From Sphingomonas sp. (GTDB taxonomy: Bacteria > Pseudomonadota > Alphaproteobacteria > Sphingomonadales > Sphingomonadaceae), in assembly GCA_030146605.1 (NCBI GenBank), contig JASLBO010000553.1:1-10181 (forward strand): 10,181 nucleotides of DNA. The letters are read 5' to 3'. The notes under the pieces are model-generated. The model saw nothing but the letters and a program-made list of their open reading frames with translations, searched no databases and was not told where the DNA came from. Of this stretch, positions 1 to 7,900 are shown in pieces; position 1 is the first letter of the stretch; every line of letters starts with the position of its first letter. Made by a program: the position numbers and the translations under genes.

Positions 1-517
1 CACGCTGATCAAACGCACGCTCGAACGCCATTCGTTGCGCGCCGGCCTGCTGGAGATAGAGCTTACCGAGAGCGCCGCGGCGGCGGATGTGCGCCGCGCC
101 GAACGACTGTTCGAAGCGCTGCACGGGCTCGGCATTCACATCGCGATCGACGATTTCGGCACCGGCTTCTCCAGCCTTTCGGCGCTGCGTGCGCTCGCCT
201 TCGACAAGATCAAGATCGATCGCCAGTTCGTCACCGAAGTCGAGCGCCGCCGCGACAGCCAAGCGATCTGCCAGAGCATCATCGCGCTCGCCCGCGGGCT
301 TGGGATCCGGGTGCTCGCCGAAGGCGTCGAGCGGCAGGAGGAATATCTGTGGCTGCGCCGTCACGGCTGCTCCGAGTTCCAGGGCTATTATTTCTCGCCG
401 CCCCTCGGTGGTGCCGAGTTCCAGTCTTTCGTCCGCAACCCCGCCCCGCTTCGCGACCGGCTCGTGCTCGATGCGCGGCAGGTCCAGTCAACGCTCTCCC
501 GAAGGCTCGTCCGATGA
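1..517 (+). CDS. EAL-domain cyclic-di-GMP phosphodiesterase, C-terminal part (5' end outside window)
   Basis: The reading frame is already open at base 2, so the true start lies upstream; the TTG at 35 is internal. What remains is the second half of an EAL domain, which hydrolyses cyclic-di-GMP to pGpG in the cytoplasm. Visible hallmarks are the metal-binding ELTE segment (about 59-70), DDFGTGFSS (149-175), the KIKID lysine motif (about 206-220), AEGVE (317-331) and FQGYYFSPP (377-403). The catalytic residues of this half are all present, which favours an active phosphodiesterase over a degenerate receptor domain. The EAL signature itself and any GGDEF, PAS or membrane sensor part are upstream and not visible. 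The stop codon overlaps the ATG of the next gene (ATGA), suggesting translational coupling. Confidence 0.93.
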   Translation, partial: TLIKRTLERHSLRAGLLEIELTESAAAADVRRAERLFEALHGLGIHIAIDDFGTGFSSLSALRALAFDKIKIDRQFVTEVERRRDSQAICQSIIALARGLGIRVLAEGVERQEEYLWLRRHGCSEFQGYYFSPPLGGAEFQSFVRNPAPLRDRLVLDARQVQSTLSRRLVR

Positions 518-1242
518 ACCACCGCCCGTTCCTGCGTTTTGCCGCGTTCGCCTGTCTTGCCGCGCTTGCAGCGTGCGCGAAGGGCCCGCCGCCGCAGCCT
601 GCCGCAGTCGTCGCGCCGCTGAAGGACAGCGAGATCGAAGGCATCCAGGCGCTGCTGATGCGCGGCGATCCCAAGGGCGCCGAGAAGGCGCTCAAGCCTC
701 TGCTCAAGCGCGAGGCGATGAATCCCAAGCTGCAGCTGCTCCGCGATTCGATCGCGGGCGATCCCAAGGAACTGCTGGGGCCGACCAATTATCCCTATAC
801 GGTGCGCGCCGGCGAGACGATCGAGCAGATCGCCGAACGCCTGCTCGGCAACCGGCTCAAGGCCTATCAACTCGCCCGCTACAACGATCTCGCCAATCCC
901 TCCGCGCTAGCCGCGGGGCAGGTGCTGCGGATTCCGGGATCGCTGCCGCGGCCAAAGCCGCAGCCTGCGCCAGAGCGTCCGTCGCGTGCGACACCTGCGA
1001 CCGCGCCGCGACCCAGGCCGGCGGCACCGGCGCCTGTAACCGCACCGGCCAAGCCAGTCGCCAATCCGGCAGCGGCGCAGCGCGCGCGTTCGGCGGGATT
1101 GGCCGCGCTCAATCGCGGTGCGGTCCGGCAGGCGGTGGGGCTCTTGCAGCGGGCGCATGCGCTCGATCCGGGCAACCCGGTGATCCTGCGCGACTTGCAG
1201 CGGGCGCAGCGCATAGCCGCGACGGTGCGGGCCCGCCAATAG
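514..1242 (+). CDS. LysM-domain lipoprotein with helical-repeat (TPR-like) segments
   Basis: This 242-residue protein starts at the ATG overlapping the EAL stop codon, with GAAGG at 501-505 as ribosome binding site. The N-terminus is a lipoprotein signal: a short basic region, a hydrophobic stretch, then the lipobox LAAC with Cys21 as lipid anchor. Residues about 30-85 look like helical-repeat sequence. Residues 95-141 form a LysM domain (YTVRAGET at its start, GQVLRIP at its end), which in this family binds N-acetylglucosamine chains such as peptidoglycan. A Pro/Ala-rich linker (about 142-190) follows, and the last 50 residues resemble one TPR unit with a helical extension. Expected location is periplasmic, tethered to a membrane and contacting the cell wall. 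I do not recognise a named gene. Its place between the EAL gene and the kinase trio suggests an envelope-sensing or scaffold role, which is inference. Confidence 0.88.
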   Translation: MNHRPFLRFAAFACLAALAACAKGPPPQPAAVVAPLKDSEIEGIQALLMRGDPKGAEKALKPLLKREAMNPKLQLLRDSIAGDPKELLGPTNYPYTVRAGETIEQIAERLLGNRLKAYQLARYNDLANPSALAAGQVLRIPGSLPRPKPQPAPERPSRATPATAPRPRPAAPAPVTAPAKPVANPAAAQRARSAGLAALNRGAVRQAVGLLQRAHALDPGNPVILRDLQRAQRIAATVRARQ

Positions 1243-1270
1243 GAAGAAATCCTTAAGTTCCCGCCGCTAA

Positions 1271-1285
1271 GCTGAGTCTCTCAGC
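1271..1285 (+). other. Perfect 6-bp hairpin in the gap before the kinase gene
   Basis: GCTGAG (1271-1276), a 3-base loop and CTCAGC (1280-1285) form a perfect small stem-loop between the lipoprotein stop and the kinase ribosome binding site (GGAAG, 1290-1294). No run of T follows, so it is not a standard terminator. It could modulate kinase translation or stabilise a processed mRNA end, but a chance repeat is possible. Confidence 0.4.
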
Positions 1286-1299
1286 GAGTGGAAGACGTG

Positions 1300-2958
1300 A
1301 TGGACAGGCTGGGTCGGTACAGGATCGAAGCGCGGATCGGCGAGGGCGCGATGGCCGACGTGTTTCGCGCGCACGATCCCGATATCGGGCGTGTCGTCGC
1401 GATCAAGGTGTTGAAGCCCGATTATCGCCGCGATCCCGAGCTCGGCGCGCGCTTCCTGCGCGAAGCGCGTGCTGCGGGCGCGCTCAATCATCCCAATATC
1501 GCGACGATCTACGATGTCGGCGAGGCCGACGGCGTTCCCTATATCGCGATGGAGCTGATCGACGGACGTCCGCTCGACATGGTGCTCCAGGCCCAGGGCC
1601 GGATGCCGTTCGAGCGCGTGCTGGCGCTCGGCGCGCAGCTGGCGGACGCGCTTTCCTGGGCACATGCGCAGGGCGTCGTCCATCGCGATGTCAAACCGTC
1701 GAACATCCTGCTCTCGTCGGACGGCAGGACCGCCAAATTGCTCGATTTCGGCGTGGCGCGGATCGGCGAGAGTGACGGCCATCTGGCCCGCACCCAGGCA
1801 GGGCAGATGATCGGCACGCCGCGCTACATGAGCCCCGAACAGGCGCTCGGCCTGCCGGTGGATCCGCGTTCGGACCTGTTCTCGCTGGGCGCGGTGCTCT
1901 ACGAGATGGTCACCGGCAAGGGCGCGTTCGACGCAACGGGGCTGGCCACGCTGGCGCTCCAGATCGCGCAGGAGAAAGTTGCGCCGATCGAGCGTTCGGC
2001 GGCGGATTGCCCGCCGGGTTTGCGTCAGATCATCGACAAATTGCTCGCCAAGAAGCCCGACCAGCGCTTTGCCGACGGCGCGCAGCTGCTCCAGGCGCTG
2101 CGCCGCGAAGCTGCCGCGCTGACTACCGATGACAGCGTGACGCGCCGCGGGCTCTCGCTGCGCTTCAAGCTGCCGCTGGCGCTGGTGAGCATCACCCTGA
2201 TCGCGCTGTTGCTCAGCATCTCGACGATCCTGACCCGCCAGCAACATGCGCTCGAACATATGGCGATCGCTTCGGGCGAGACGATCGCCACTTTCGTGAC
2301 CAAGAATGCCGCGGTGTCGCTCGCGGACAATGCCGGACTGCCGCCCGAGCAGCAGGACTGGACGCCGCTTCAGGCCTTCGTCGCCGCCGCGAGCCAGGAT
2401 GGCGGGGTGCGCGGCATCGTGGTCGTGGATGCGGGGGGCACGATCCGCGCGGCCAGCGATGGGCGTCTCGTCGGGCAACGCTATGCAGCGCCCGCCGGCG
2501 AACAGCGGCTGAGCAGCGGCAACCTTGCCGTGACCAATGCGGCCGACGGAAAGGGGGGTGCGCTGCGCTTCGTCCGTCCGATCCGCTATGCGGGTGCCGA
2601 TTTCGGCTCGGTCGACATCCTGCTGCCACGCACCTCGCTCGACGCGGCGATGACGAACGCGCGCACGCTGATGATCGCGCTGGCCTCGATCATCATGCTC
2701 GTCGTGCTGGCGATCGGCTATATGAGCGGTGCCATGGTCGTGCGGCCGCTGCGCCGGCTCCAGCAGAGCTTCGACGAGGCGCGGGCACAGGGCTTCGCGT
2801 TGCGTATCTCGCATCGCCGCCGTGACGAGATCGGCGCATTGTTCGACGGCTTCAACCGGCTCGCCGCCGAGATCGAGCCGCGGCTGCACGGCACCGCTGT
2901 CGAAGAGCCCGCGCTCGAGGCGACGTGCATCCAGATCGCACCGAAGCGCGCGGCATAA
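1300..2958 (+). CDS. Transmembrane Ser/Thr protein kinase, PpkA-like, with periplasmic sensor and C-terminal HAMP
   Basis: The 552-residue protein is called from ATG 1300, preceded by GGAAG at 1290-1294; a GTG at 1288 in frame lacks a good ribosome binding site. Residues about 7-270 are a Hanks-type kinase domain: glycine loop GEGAMADVF (14-22), ATP lysine K36 in VAIKVL, catalytic HRDVKPSN with D130, DFG at 149-151, and an SPE in place of APE at 178-180. All catalytic residues are present. A first membrane helix (about 291-311) leads to a periplasmic region of about 145 residues that resembles a small Cache/PAS-like sensor, a second helix (about 457-482), and a HAMP domain (about 480-528, with P483 and DEIG at 509-512). 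Only about 22 residues follow HAMP. With the next two genes it fits the kinase that phosphorylates an FHA protein to control type VI secretion. The sensor assignment is tentative. Confidence 0.93.
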   Translation: MDRLGRYRIEARIGEGAMADVFRAHDPDIGRVVAIKVLKPDYRRDPELGARFLREARAAGALNHPNIATIYDVGEADGVPYIAMELIDGRPLDMVLQAQGRMPFERVLALGAQLADALSWAHAQGVVHRDVKPSNILLSSDGRTAKLLDFGVARIGESDGHLARTQAGQMIGTPRYMSPEQALGLPVDPRSDLFSLGAVLYEMVTGKGAFDATGLATLALQIAQEKVAPIERSAADCPPGLRQIIDKLLAKKPDQRFADGAQLLQALRREAAALTTDDSVTRRGLSLRFKLPLALVSITLIALLLSISTILTRQQHALEHMAIASGETIATFVTKNAAVSLADNAGLPPEQQDWTPLQAFVAAASQDGGVRGIVVVDAGGTIRAASDGRLVGQRYAAPAGEQRLSSGNLAVTNAADGKGGALRFVRPIRYAGADFGSVDILLPRTSLDAAMTNARTLMIALASIIMLVVLAIGYMSGAMVVRPLRRLQQSFDEARAQGFALRISHRRRDEIGALFDGFNRLAAEIEPRLHGTAVEEPALEATCIQIAPKRAA

Positions 2959-2960
2959 GC

Positions 2961-3953
2961 ATGTACATGCTCCAGCTTTTCGACGTGGACGATGCGGTCC
3001 AGCCGATCGATGCGCGGCTGCTGCGCGACGGTGCGATCCGCATCGGCCGCGACACGAAGTGCGACTGGCCGATCGCCGACCCCGACCGTGCGCTATCACG
3101 CGAGCACTGCGAGATTGCGGCCTCGGCTGACGGGCTGATCATCCGGCCGATCGGCACCAACGGCGTGTTCGACGACGCGACCGGCGATCGGCTTGCCGAT
3201 CTGGTCGACGTGCCCGTGACTGTTCCGTTCACGCTGCGGATGGGTCGCTTCCGGATCGCTGCGACGCATGCGCCGCTCGACGACGAGGTGACGGACACGT
3301 CGCGCACGATGGTGCTGACGCCTCCGCTCGGTGCGTCGATCGAGATCCCCACAGACTGGGTCGATGCCCAGCCAATCCCCAATTCCGGCGGCGAATCGCT
3401 GCTCGAAGCATTTTGCCGTGGCGCCGGGCTCGATGCTTCCGTGCTGTCGAGCGAGGAGCCGGTGGAGGTGATGGAGCGCGCCGGTGCGGTCTATCGCCAG
3501 ATGGTGCTCGGCATCGCCGATCTGATGGTCGAGCGGGATCGCGCGCGCGGCCGCTACAACCTCACCCGAACGACGATCGGCGGCTCGGGCAACAACCCGT
3601 TCAAATGGGCACCGACGCAGCGTCTCGCGACCGACTTGCTCCTCTCCGGCGTCGGTGGCTTTTTGTCGGGGCCGGCCGCGATCAGCAACTCGCTGCAGGA
3701 TGTGAAGCGGCATCTGATCGCCACCTTTGCCGGGCTGCAGGCTTCGCTTCGCCAGGCAGTGACGACGTTCGATCCGCGCGAGATCGACGCTGCCGTGGCG
3801 AAGAACGGGTCGTTGCTGAAGAGCAAGCACGCGCTCCAGAGCCATGAAATCGAGGCGCGGCACGCCGATCTGGCGAAGCAGCTCGACGGCGCCGAGGGCA
3901 CGCTCGATCGGGCGTTCGTCCAGGCCTATGCCGCTGCCGAGCAGGGCAAGTGA
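2961..3953 (+). CDS. tagH: FHA-domain protein with type VI secretion TagH/Fha-type C-terminal domain
   Basis: This 330-residue cytoplasmic protein begins at ATG 2961, two bases after the kinase stop; ATG 2967 and an upstream GTG at 2925 are alternatives. The FHA domain (about 1-100) shows the phosphothreonine-binding residues G29-R30, S46-R-E-H49 and TNG (66-68). A linker with clustered threonines (111-120) follows. From about residue 146 to the end the sequence matches what I remember of the TagH C-terminal domain: LLEAFCRGAGL, then NNPFKW, then a helical stretch ending around a FDPREI motif. In type VI systems this protein is phosphorylated by a PpkA-like kinase, and the phosphorylated form promotes assembly of the apparatus. 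The adjoining kinase and phosphatase genes support that role strongly. The symbol is given by domain type, not by orthology test. Confidence 0.88.
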   Translation: MYMLQLFDVDDAVQPIDARLLRDGAIRIGRDTKCDWPIADPDRALSREHCEIAASADGLIIRPIGTNGVFDDATGDRLADLVDVPVTVPFTLRMGRFRIAATHAPLDDEVTDTSRTMVLTPPLGASIEIPTDWVDAQPIPNSGGESLLEAFCRGAGLDASVLSSEEPVEVMERAGAVYRQMVLGIADLMVERDRARGRYNLTRTTIGGSGNNPFKWAPTQRLATDLLLSGVGGFLSGPAAISNSLQDVKRHLIATFAGLQASLRQAVTTFDPREIDAAVAKNGSLLKSKHALQSHEIEARHADLAKQLDGAEGTLDRAFVQAYAAAEQGK

Positions 3954-4681
3954 GTCCGACATTGGCGCGCCCCGACGCATCTCTCGCGTTCCACTCGGTA
4001 TCGCGGAGCCATGTCGGCCGGGTGCGCAAGGTCAATGAGGACCGCGTCCTCGACCGGTCCGACCGTGCCTTATGGGCCGTAGCAGACGGGATGGGGGGGT
4101 ATCGCGGCGGCGATATCGCAGCCGATCTGACGATCGCCGCGCTTCGCAGCCTTGCCGACGCACCGGCGCGGATTACCGGCGCTGCGATCCTTGCGGCACT
4201 CGACCGCGCGAACGCCGAGATCCTTGCGCGCGGCGAGGAAGCTGGCGGGGTCATCGGCTCGACGATCGTCGTCCTGCACATCGCCGATGGGGAGGCGCAG
4301 ATCTTCTGGGCAGGCGACAGCCGCGCCTATCGCTTGCAGAGCGGCGCCTGGCAGCAGCTCACCAGCGATCACAGCCTGGTTCAGCAACTGCTCGATCAGG
4401 GACTGATCGATCGCGCGCAGGCGGCACGCCATCCGCAGGGGCATGTGATTACGCGTGCTCTGGGCGTCGAAGGCGCGGTGGAAGTGGAGACGGTCTCGTT
4501 CGTGCCGGACGCGGGGGAGGTTCTGCTGCTCTGTTCGGACGGGTTGAGCCGATCGCTCGCCGTCGAAACCCCGTCGGAGCTCGACTCCATCGACGCGAGC
4601 GCTGCGGACCGGATTCTCGCTCGAGCGCTGGAAAATGACGGTAGCGATAACATCAGCTTTGTGATCGTTTCTGCCGCTTAA
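3950..4681 (+). CDS. PP2C-family Ser/Thr protein phosphatase (PppA/Stp type)
   Basis: The 243-residue protein starts at GTG 3950, overlapping the FHA gene stop (GTGA), with an AGGG-rich stretch just upstream, so translation is probably coupled. It is a soluble, single-domain metal-dependent phosphatase covering almost the whole length. Motifs seen: GRVRKVNED (23-31), the metal-binding DGMGG (D46-G50), GDSR (122-125), HVITRALG, CSDGLS with D197, and DNIS with D233. All metal ligands typical of bacterial PP2C enzymes are present, so it should be active. It probably removes phosphate from the FHA protein and from the kinase, opposing the kinase two genes upstream, as PppA does in the Pseudomonas type VI pathway. 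It appears to be the last gene of the signalling operon; no strong U-tailed terminator follows. Confidence 0.94.
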   Translation: MSPTLARPDASLAFHSVSRSHVGRVRKVNEDRVLDRSDRALWAVADGMGGYRGGDIAADLTIAALRSLADAPARITGAAILAALDRANAEILARGEEAGGVIGSTIVVLHIADGEAQIFWAGDSRAYRLQSGAWQQLTSDHSLVQQLLDQGLIDRAQAARHPQGHVITRALGVEGAVEVETVSFVPDAGEVLLLCSDGLSRSLAVETPSELDSIDASAADRILARALENDGSDNISFVIVSAA

Positions 4682-4735
4682 ATCCTTCGGACTCCACGCG
4701 TTCTGCGGTTTTCAGCCGCGGCTGGCAATTGCGCG

Positions 4736-4763
4736 TTGACATATGAGTACCGTTAAGTAGGAT
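4736..4763 (+). promoter_or_regulatory. Probable sigma70 promoter for the receptor-hydrolase unit
   Basis: A perfect -35 element TTGACA (4736-4741) is followed after 16 bases by TAGGAT (4758-4763), a four-of-six match to TATAAT. Transcription would start near 4770, giving a leader of about 130 bases before the receptor start. It is the best promoter-like pair in the gap. The 16-base spacing is slightly short, and alphaproteobacterial promoters often have weak -10 elements, so the call is moderate. Confidence 0.5.
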
Positions 4764-4770
4764 TCGGTAC
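4747..4770. promoter_or_regulatory. Inverted repeat GTACCG-N12-CGGTAC over the promoter
   Basis: GTACCG at 4747-4752 and its reverse complement CGGTAC at 4765-4770 flank the -10 region, with half-site starts 18 bp apart. The placement would suit a dimeric regulator blocking RNA polymerase. No family is recognised, and six-base arms can occur by chance. Confidence 0.3.
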
Positions 4771-4797
4771 CAGTATGTGAAACAATTACACCGAGTT

Positions 4798-4813
4798 ATG
4801 GTAGCGCTACCAT
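4798..4813. promoter_or_regulatory. Perfect 16-bp palindrome, probable LacI/GalR-family operator
   Basis: ATGGTAGCGCTACCAT reads identically on both strands. An even-length palindrome with a central CG step inside AGCGCT is typical of LacI/GalR operators, and from memory it resembles operators of sugar-responsive LacI repressors in Caulobacter and related bacteria. It lies about 28 bases downstream of the predicted transcription start and about 90 bases before the receptor gene, where a bound repressor would block elongation. The regulator gene is not in this window. The inducer would probably be a pectin-derived sugar, judging from the genes it precedes. Confidence 0.68.
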
Positions 4814-4831
4814 TCAATATGGGGTGCCTTT

Positions 4832-4864
4832 GCCGGGACAAAACGGGAATTGTCCGTGTCCGGC
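4832..4864 (+). other. Leader hairpins with alternative pairings before the receptor gene
   Basis: GGACAA (4836-4841) can pair with TTGTCC (4850-4855) around an 8-base loop. Alternatively GCCGGGACA (4832-4840), with one bulged G, can pair with TGTCCGGC (4857-4864). The two pairings share the left arm and exclude each other. The structure sits 25 bases before the ribosome binding site. It could stabilise the mRNA or tune translation; no known riboswitch was recognised. Confidence 0.35.
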
Positions 4865-4889
4865 GAATACCTGACGGGTGGTAAGTGAT

Positions 4890-4896
4890 GGAGGGG
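4890..4896 (+). promoter_or_regulatory. Strong ribosome binding site fixing the receptor start
   Basis: GGAGGGG is six bases before ATG 4903, the ideal distance. In-frame alternatives fit less well: ATG 4897 abuts this site, and ATG 4888 and GTG 4885 lie upstream of it. This is why 4903 is chosen. Confidence 0.75.
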
Positions 4897-4902
4897 ATGA
4901 AT

Positions 4903-7900
4903 ATGGCAAATCTAGATACACGTTCGCGTCTGCTTTGCGGGGCGGCACTCGCCGCGGCAGGGCTGCTGCAGGCTATTCCCACATTGGCGCAGACTGCGCC
5001 CGCGTCCGCCGCGACGACGCAGGACCCGCAGGCCGATGCGGCTGACGCGCAGGAAGGCGAGATCGTCGTCACCGGCTCGCGTATCGCGCGCAACGGCTTC
5101 GATGCATCGACGCCGGTCAACGTGCTCGGCTCGGAGGACATCAAACTCTCGGGCAATCTCAACATCGAAAAGTCGCTGGCGCAATTGCCGCAGGCGATCG
5201 GTTCGCAGCTCGGCAGTGCGACCTCGAACACCGTGCCCGGGGGCTTCGCCGACGTGAACCTTCGCGGCTTCGGCGCGACGCGCAACCTCGTGCTGGTCAA
5301 CGGCCGCCGCTATGCCATTTACGGCCCCGAGCAGGTCGTCGACCTCAACACCATCCCGTCTACGTTGATCGAGCGGACCGAGATCGTCACCGGCGGCTCG
5401 TCGGCGGTTTACGGATCGGACGCGATCACCGGCGTGGTCAACTTCATCACCCGCGACGATTTTCAGGGCATCGAGGCCCGTATGCAGCTCAACGTCGACT
5501 ATCCGACGGCGACGCCGGTCTACAATGTCGACCTGACCGCCGGGACCAATTTCGCCGGCGGCCGCGGCAATATCGTCGTCTCGGCCAATTATCTGATGCG
5601 CAACAGCATCACCCGTGGTGAACGCGGCGACTTCGCGTTCGAATCGCTGTCCGACGGCTGCACAATTCCCGGTTCGGGCGGACGCGACACTTCGGGCACG
5701 CCGTTTGCGGTGCCTGCGGGCCAGACCTGCACCGCGGCGGGCGGCGAACTCGGCTTCCTCGCCGGCGGATCGGGCGACATTCCCAACGGCCGCTTCTCGG
5801 GCATCCCGGCTGCAGGCGGTTCCAACGCGGCGCTCAACGCGGCCTATGCCGCGGCGGGGCTGGGCGGGCTGGGGTCGCGCGGCTTCACCTTCAACAGCCC
5901 GGGGACCGCGGCGCGGCCAGCGCTCACGCCGCAGGACGATTTCAATCTCGGCCCCGACAACTACCTGATCCAGCCGCAGGAACGCTGGATGGTCAACAGC
6001 TTCGGCCATTACGACCTTACCGACGGCATCACGGCCTATATGGAGCTGCATTACTCGCGCAATAAGGTCGCGGCACGACTGGCGCCGACCAATGTCGGGT
6101 CGCCGACGCTGTTCAACGTCAACAGCCCCTATCTCAGCCCGCAGCTGCGGGAGGTATTCCGCCAGCTCGACCTTGCCGAGACCGGGACGACCACGGTGAC
6201 CAGCGGCACCGCGACCCGCACCACGGTGGCGGGCGACGGGCTCGCACTGGTCACGGCGGGACGGCGCTATGTCGAGGTTGGGCCGCGCAAGGCGACCGAA
6301 ACCCGCAACGTCTATCGCGGCGCCTGGGGAATCCGCGGCGATATCGGCAGCGTGTCCGAGAACGTGCTGAGCAACCTGAAGTTCGACCTCTATTACACCC
6401 ATTCGCGCAGCGAGAACGAGCTGCTGCTCCAGAACGCCCTGTCGCGCAGCCAGCTGCAGGCCTCGTTGCTCTCGGCCGGCGGCGCCGCGCCGGTGTGCAA
6501 CATCTTCGGGCAGAACATCTCGCAAGCCTGCATCAGCGCGATCGCGATCGGCGCGACCAACCGCACCGTCGCGACCCAGCAGGTGGCGCAGGGCAGCCTG
6601 ACCGGCGAATTGTTCACGCTGCCCGCCGGCCCGCTGGGCTTCTCGGTCGGCGGCGAATGGCGCAAGACCAGCGCGACCTTCTCGCCCGACGCCTATCTCT
6701 CCTCGGGCGATGTCGCCGGCTTCAATCCGGGCCTGCCGACCCGGGGCAGCGTCACGGTCAAGGAAGTGTTCGGCGAAGTCCGCGTGCCGCTGATCCACGA
6801 TACGCCGCTGATCGACAGCCTCGTCGCCAACGGCGCGTTCCGTTATTCCGACTATAATCTCGACGGGATCGGCGGGGTGTGGACCTATCTCGGCGGGGCC
6901 GACTGGAAGGTGAGCCCCGACATAGCGTTCCGTGGCCAGTATCAGCGGGCGATCCGCGCCCCGAATGTCGGCGAGCTGTTCGGCGGCACGACGCGGGTAG
7001 TGGGCGTGGCGACCGATCCCTGCTCGAGCCGTGCGCCGGCGGCGCAGCAGACCGCCGCCGTCCGGGCGGTGTGCATCGCCACCGGGGTGCCGGCAGGGCA
7101 GGTATTCGGCGCGAGCGTCCAGCCCAACACGATCTTCCCGGCGGATTTCGGCGGCAACGCGAACCTTGGCGCCGAAAAGTCGGACACCTACACCGTCGGC
7201 GTGGTGTTCACTCCGCGCTTCGCTCCGCGGCTGTTCATCAGCGTCGACTATTTCAACATCACGCTCAACGGTGCGATCGCGGCGCTGGGCGGCGGGCTGC
7301 AGAACACGCTCAATCTGTGCTACAACATCCTCCAGGACGCCAATAGCGAGTTCTGCCAGGCGGTCCGCCGCAGCCCGACCACCGGCGAGATCAACGATCC
7401 CTATGTCGCCCAGATCCGCAACGCCAATACCGGCGCGCTCAAGACCTCGGGAATCGACTTCGCCGCGCGCTATCGCTTCGAAACGGGCTTCAATCCGTTT
7501 GGCGGCACCAGCTCGTTCGATCTGAATACCAGCGTCACCTATCTCCATGAATTCACTTCGACTCCGGTCGAAGCCTTCCCCAACATCAAGAATTATTGTG
7601 CGGGCTCTTTCGGGCCGACCTGCGGCCAGCCGCTGCCCAACTGGCGGGGCACCTCGCGGGTAACGTGGAACATGAACGATCTGAGCCTGAGCCTGCGGCA
7701 TCGCTATATCGGCAAGGTCACGACGGACCGGTACATCGTGCCGACCCGGCAGGGCTCTAGCTCGGCCCCCGCCTTGTCGAGCATCGCCTATCCGACATTG
7801 TCGGCGCAGAATTATTTCGACGTTTCGTTCGACCTCGACGTCAACGACAAGGTCGAGGTGTTCGGCGGGGTCAACAACGTCATCGGCAACATGCCGCCGG

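Noticed and set aside
87..1256. A 389-codon + strand frame across the EAL and lipoprotein genes
   Set aside because: Out of frame with two well-supported proteins; the translation is Ser/Arg/Ala-rich without any motif.
1267..3099. A 610-codon minus-strand frame opposite the kinase gene
   Set aside because: Same antisense artefact; its translation is dominated by Arg, Ala and His, while the + strand has a complete set of kinase motifs.
4700..4725. GCGG/CCGC repeats after the phosphatase gene as a terminator
   Set aside because: The possible stem is short and ambiguous, and no T-run follows; not enough to call.
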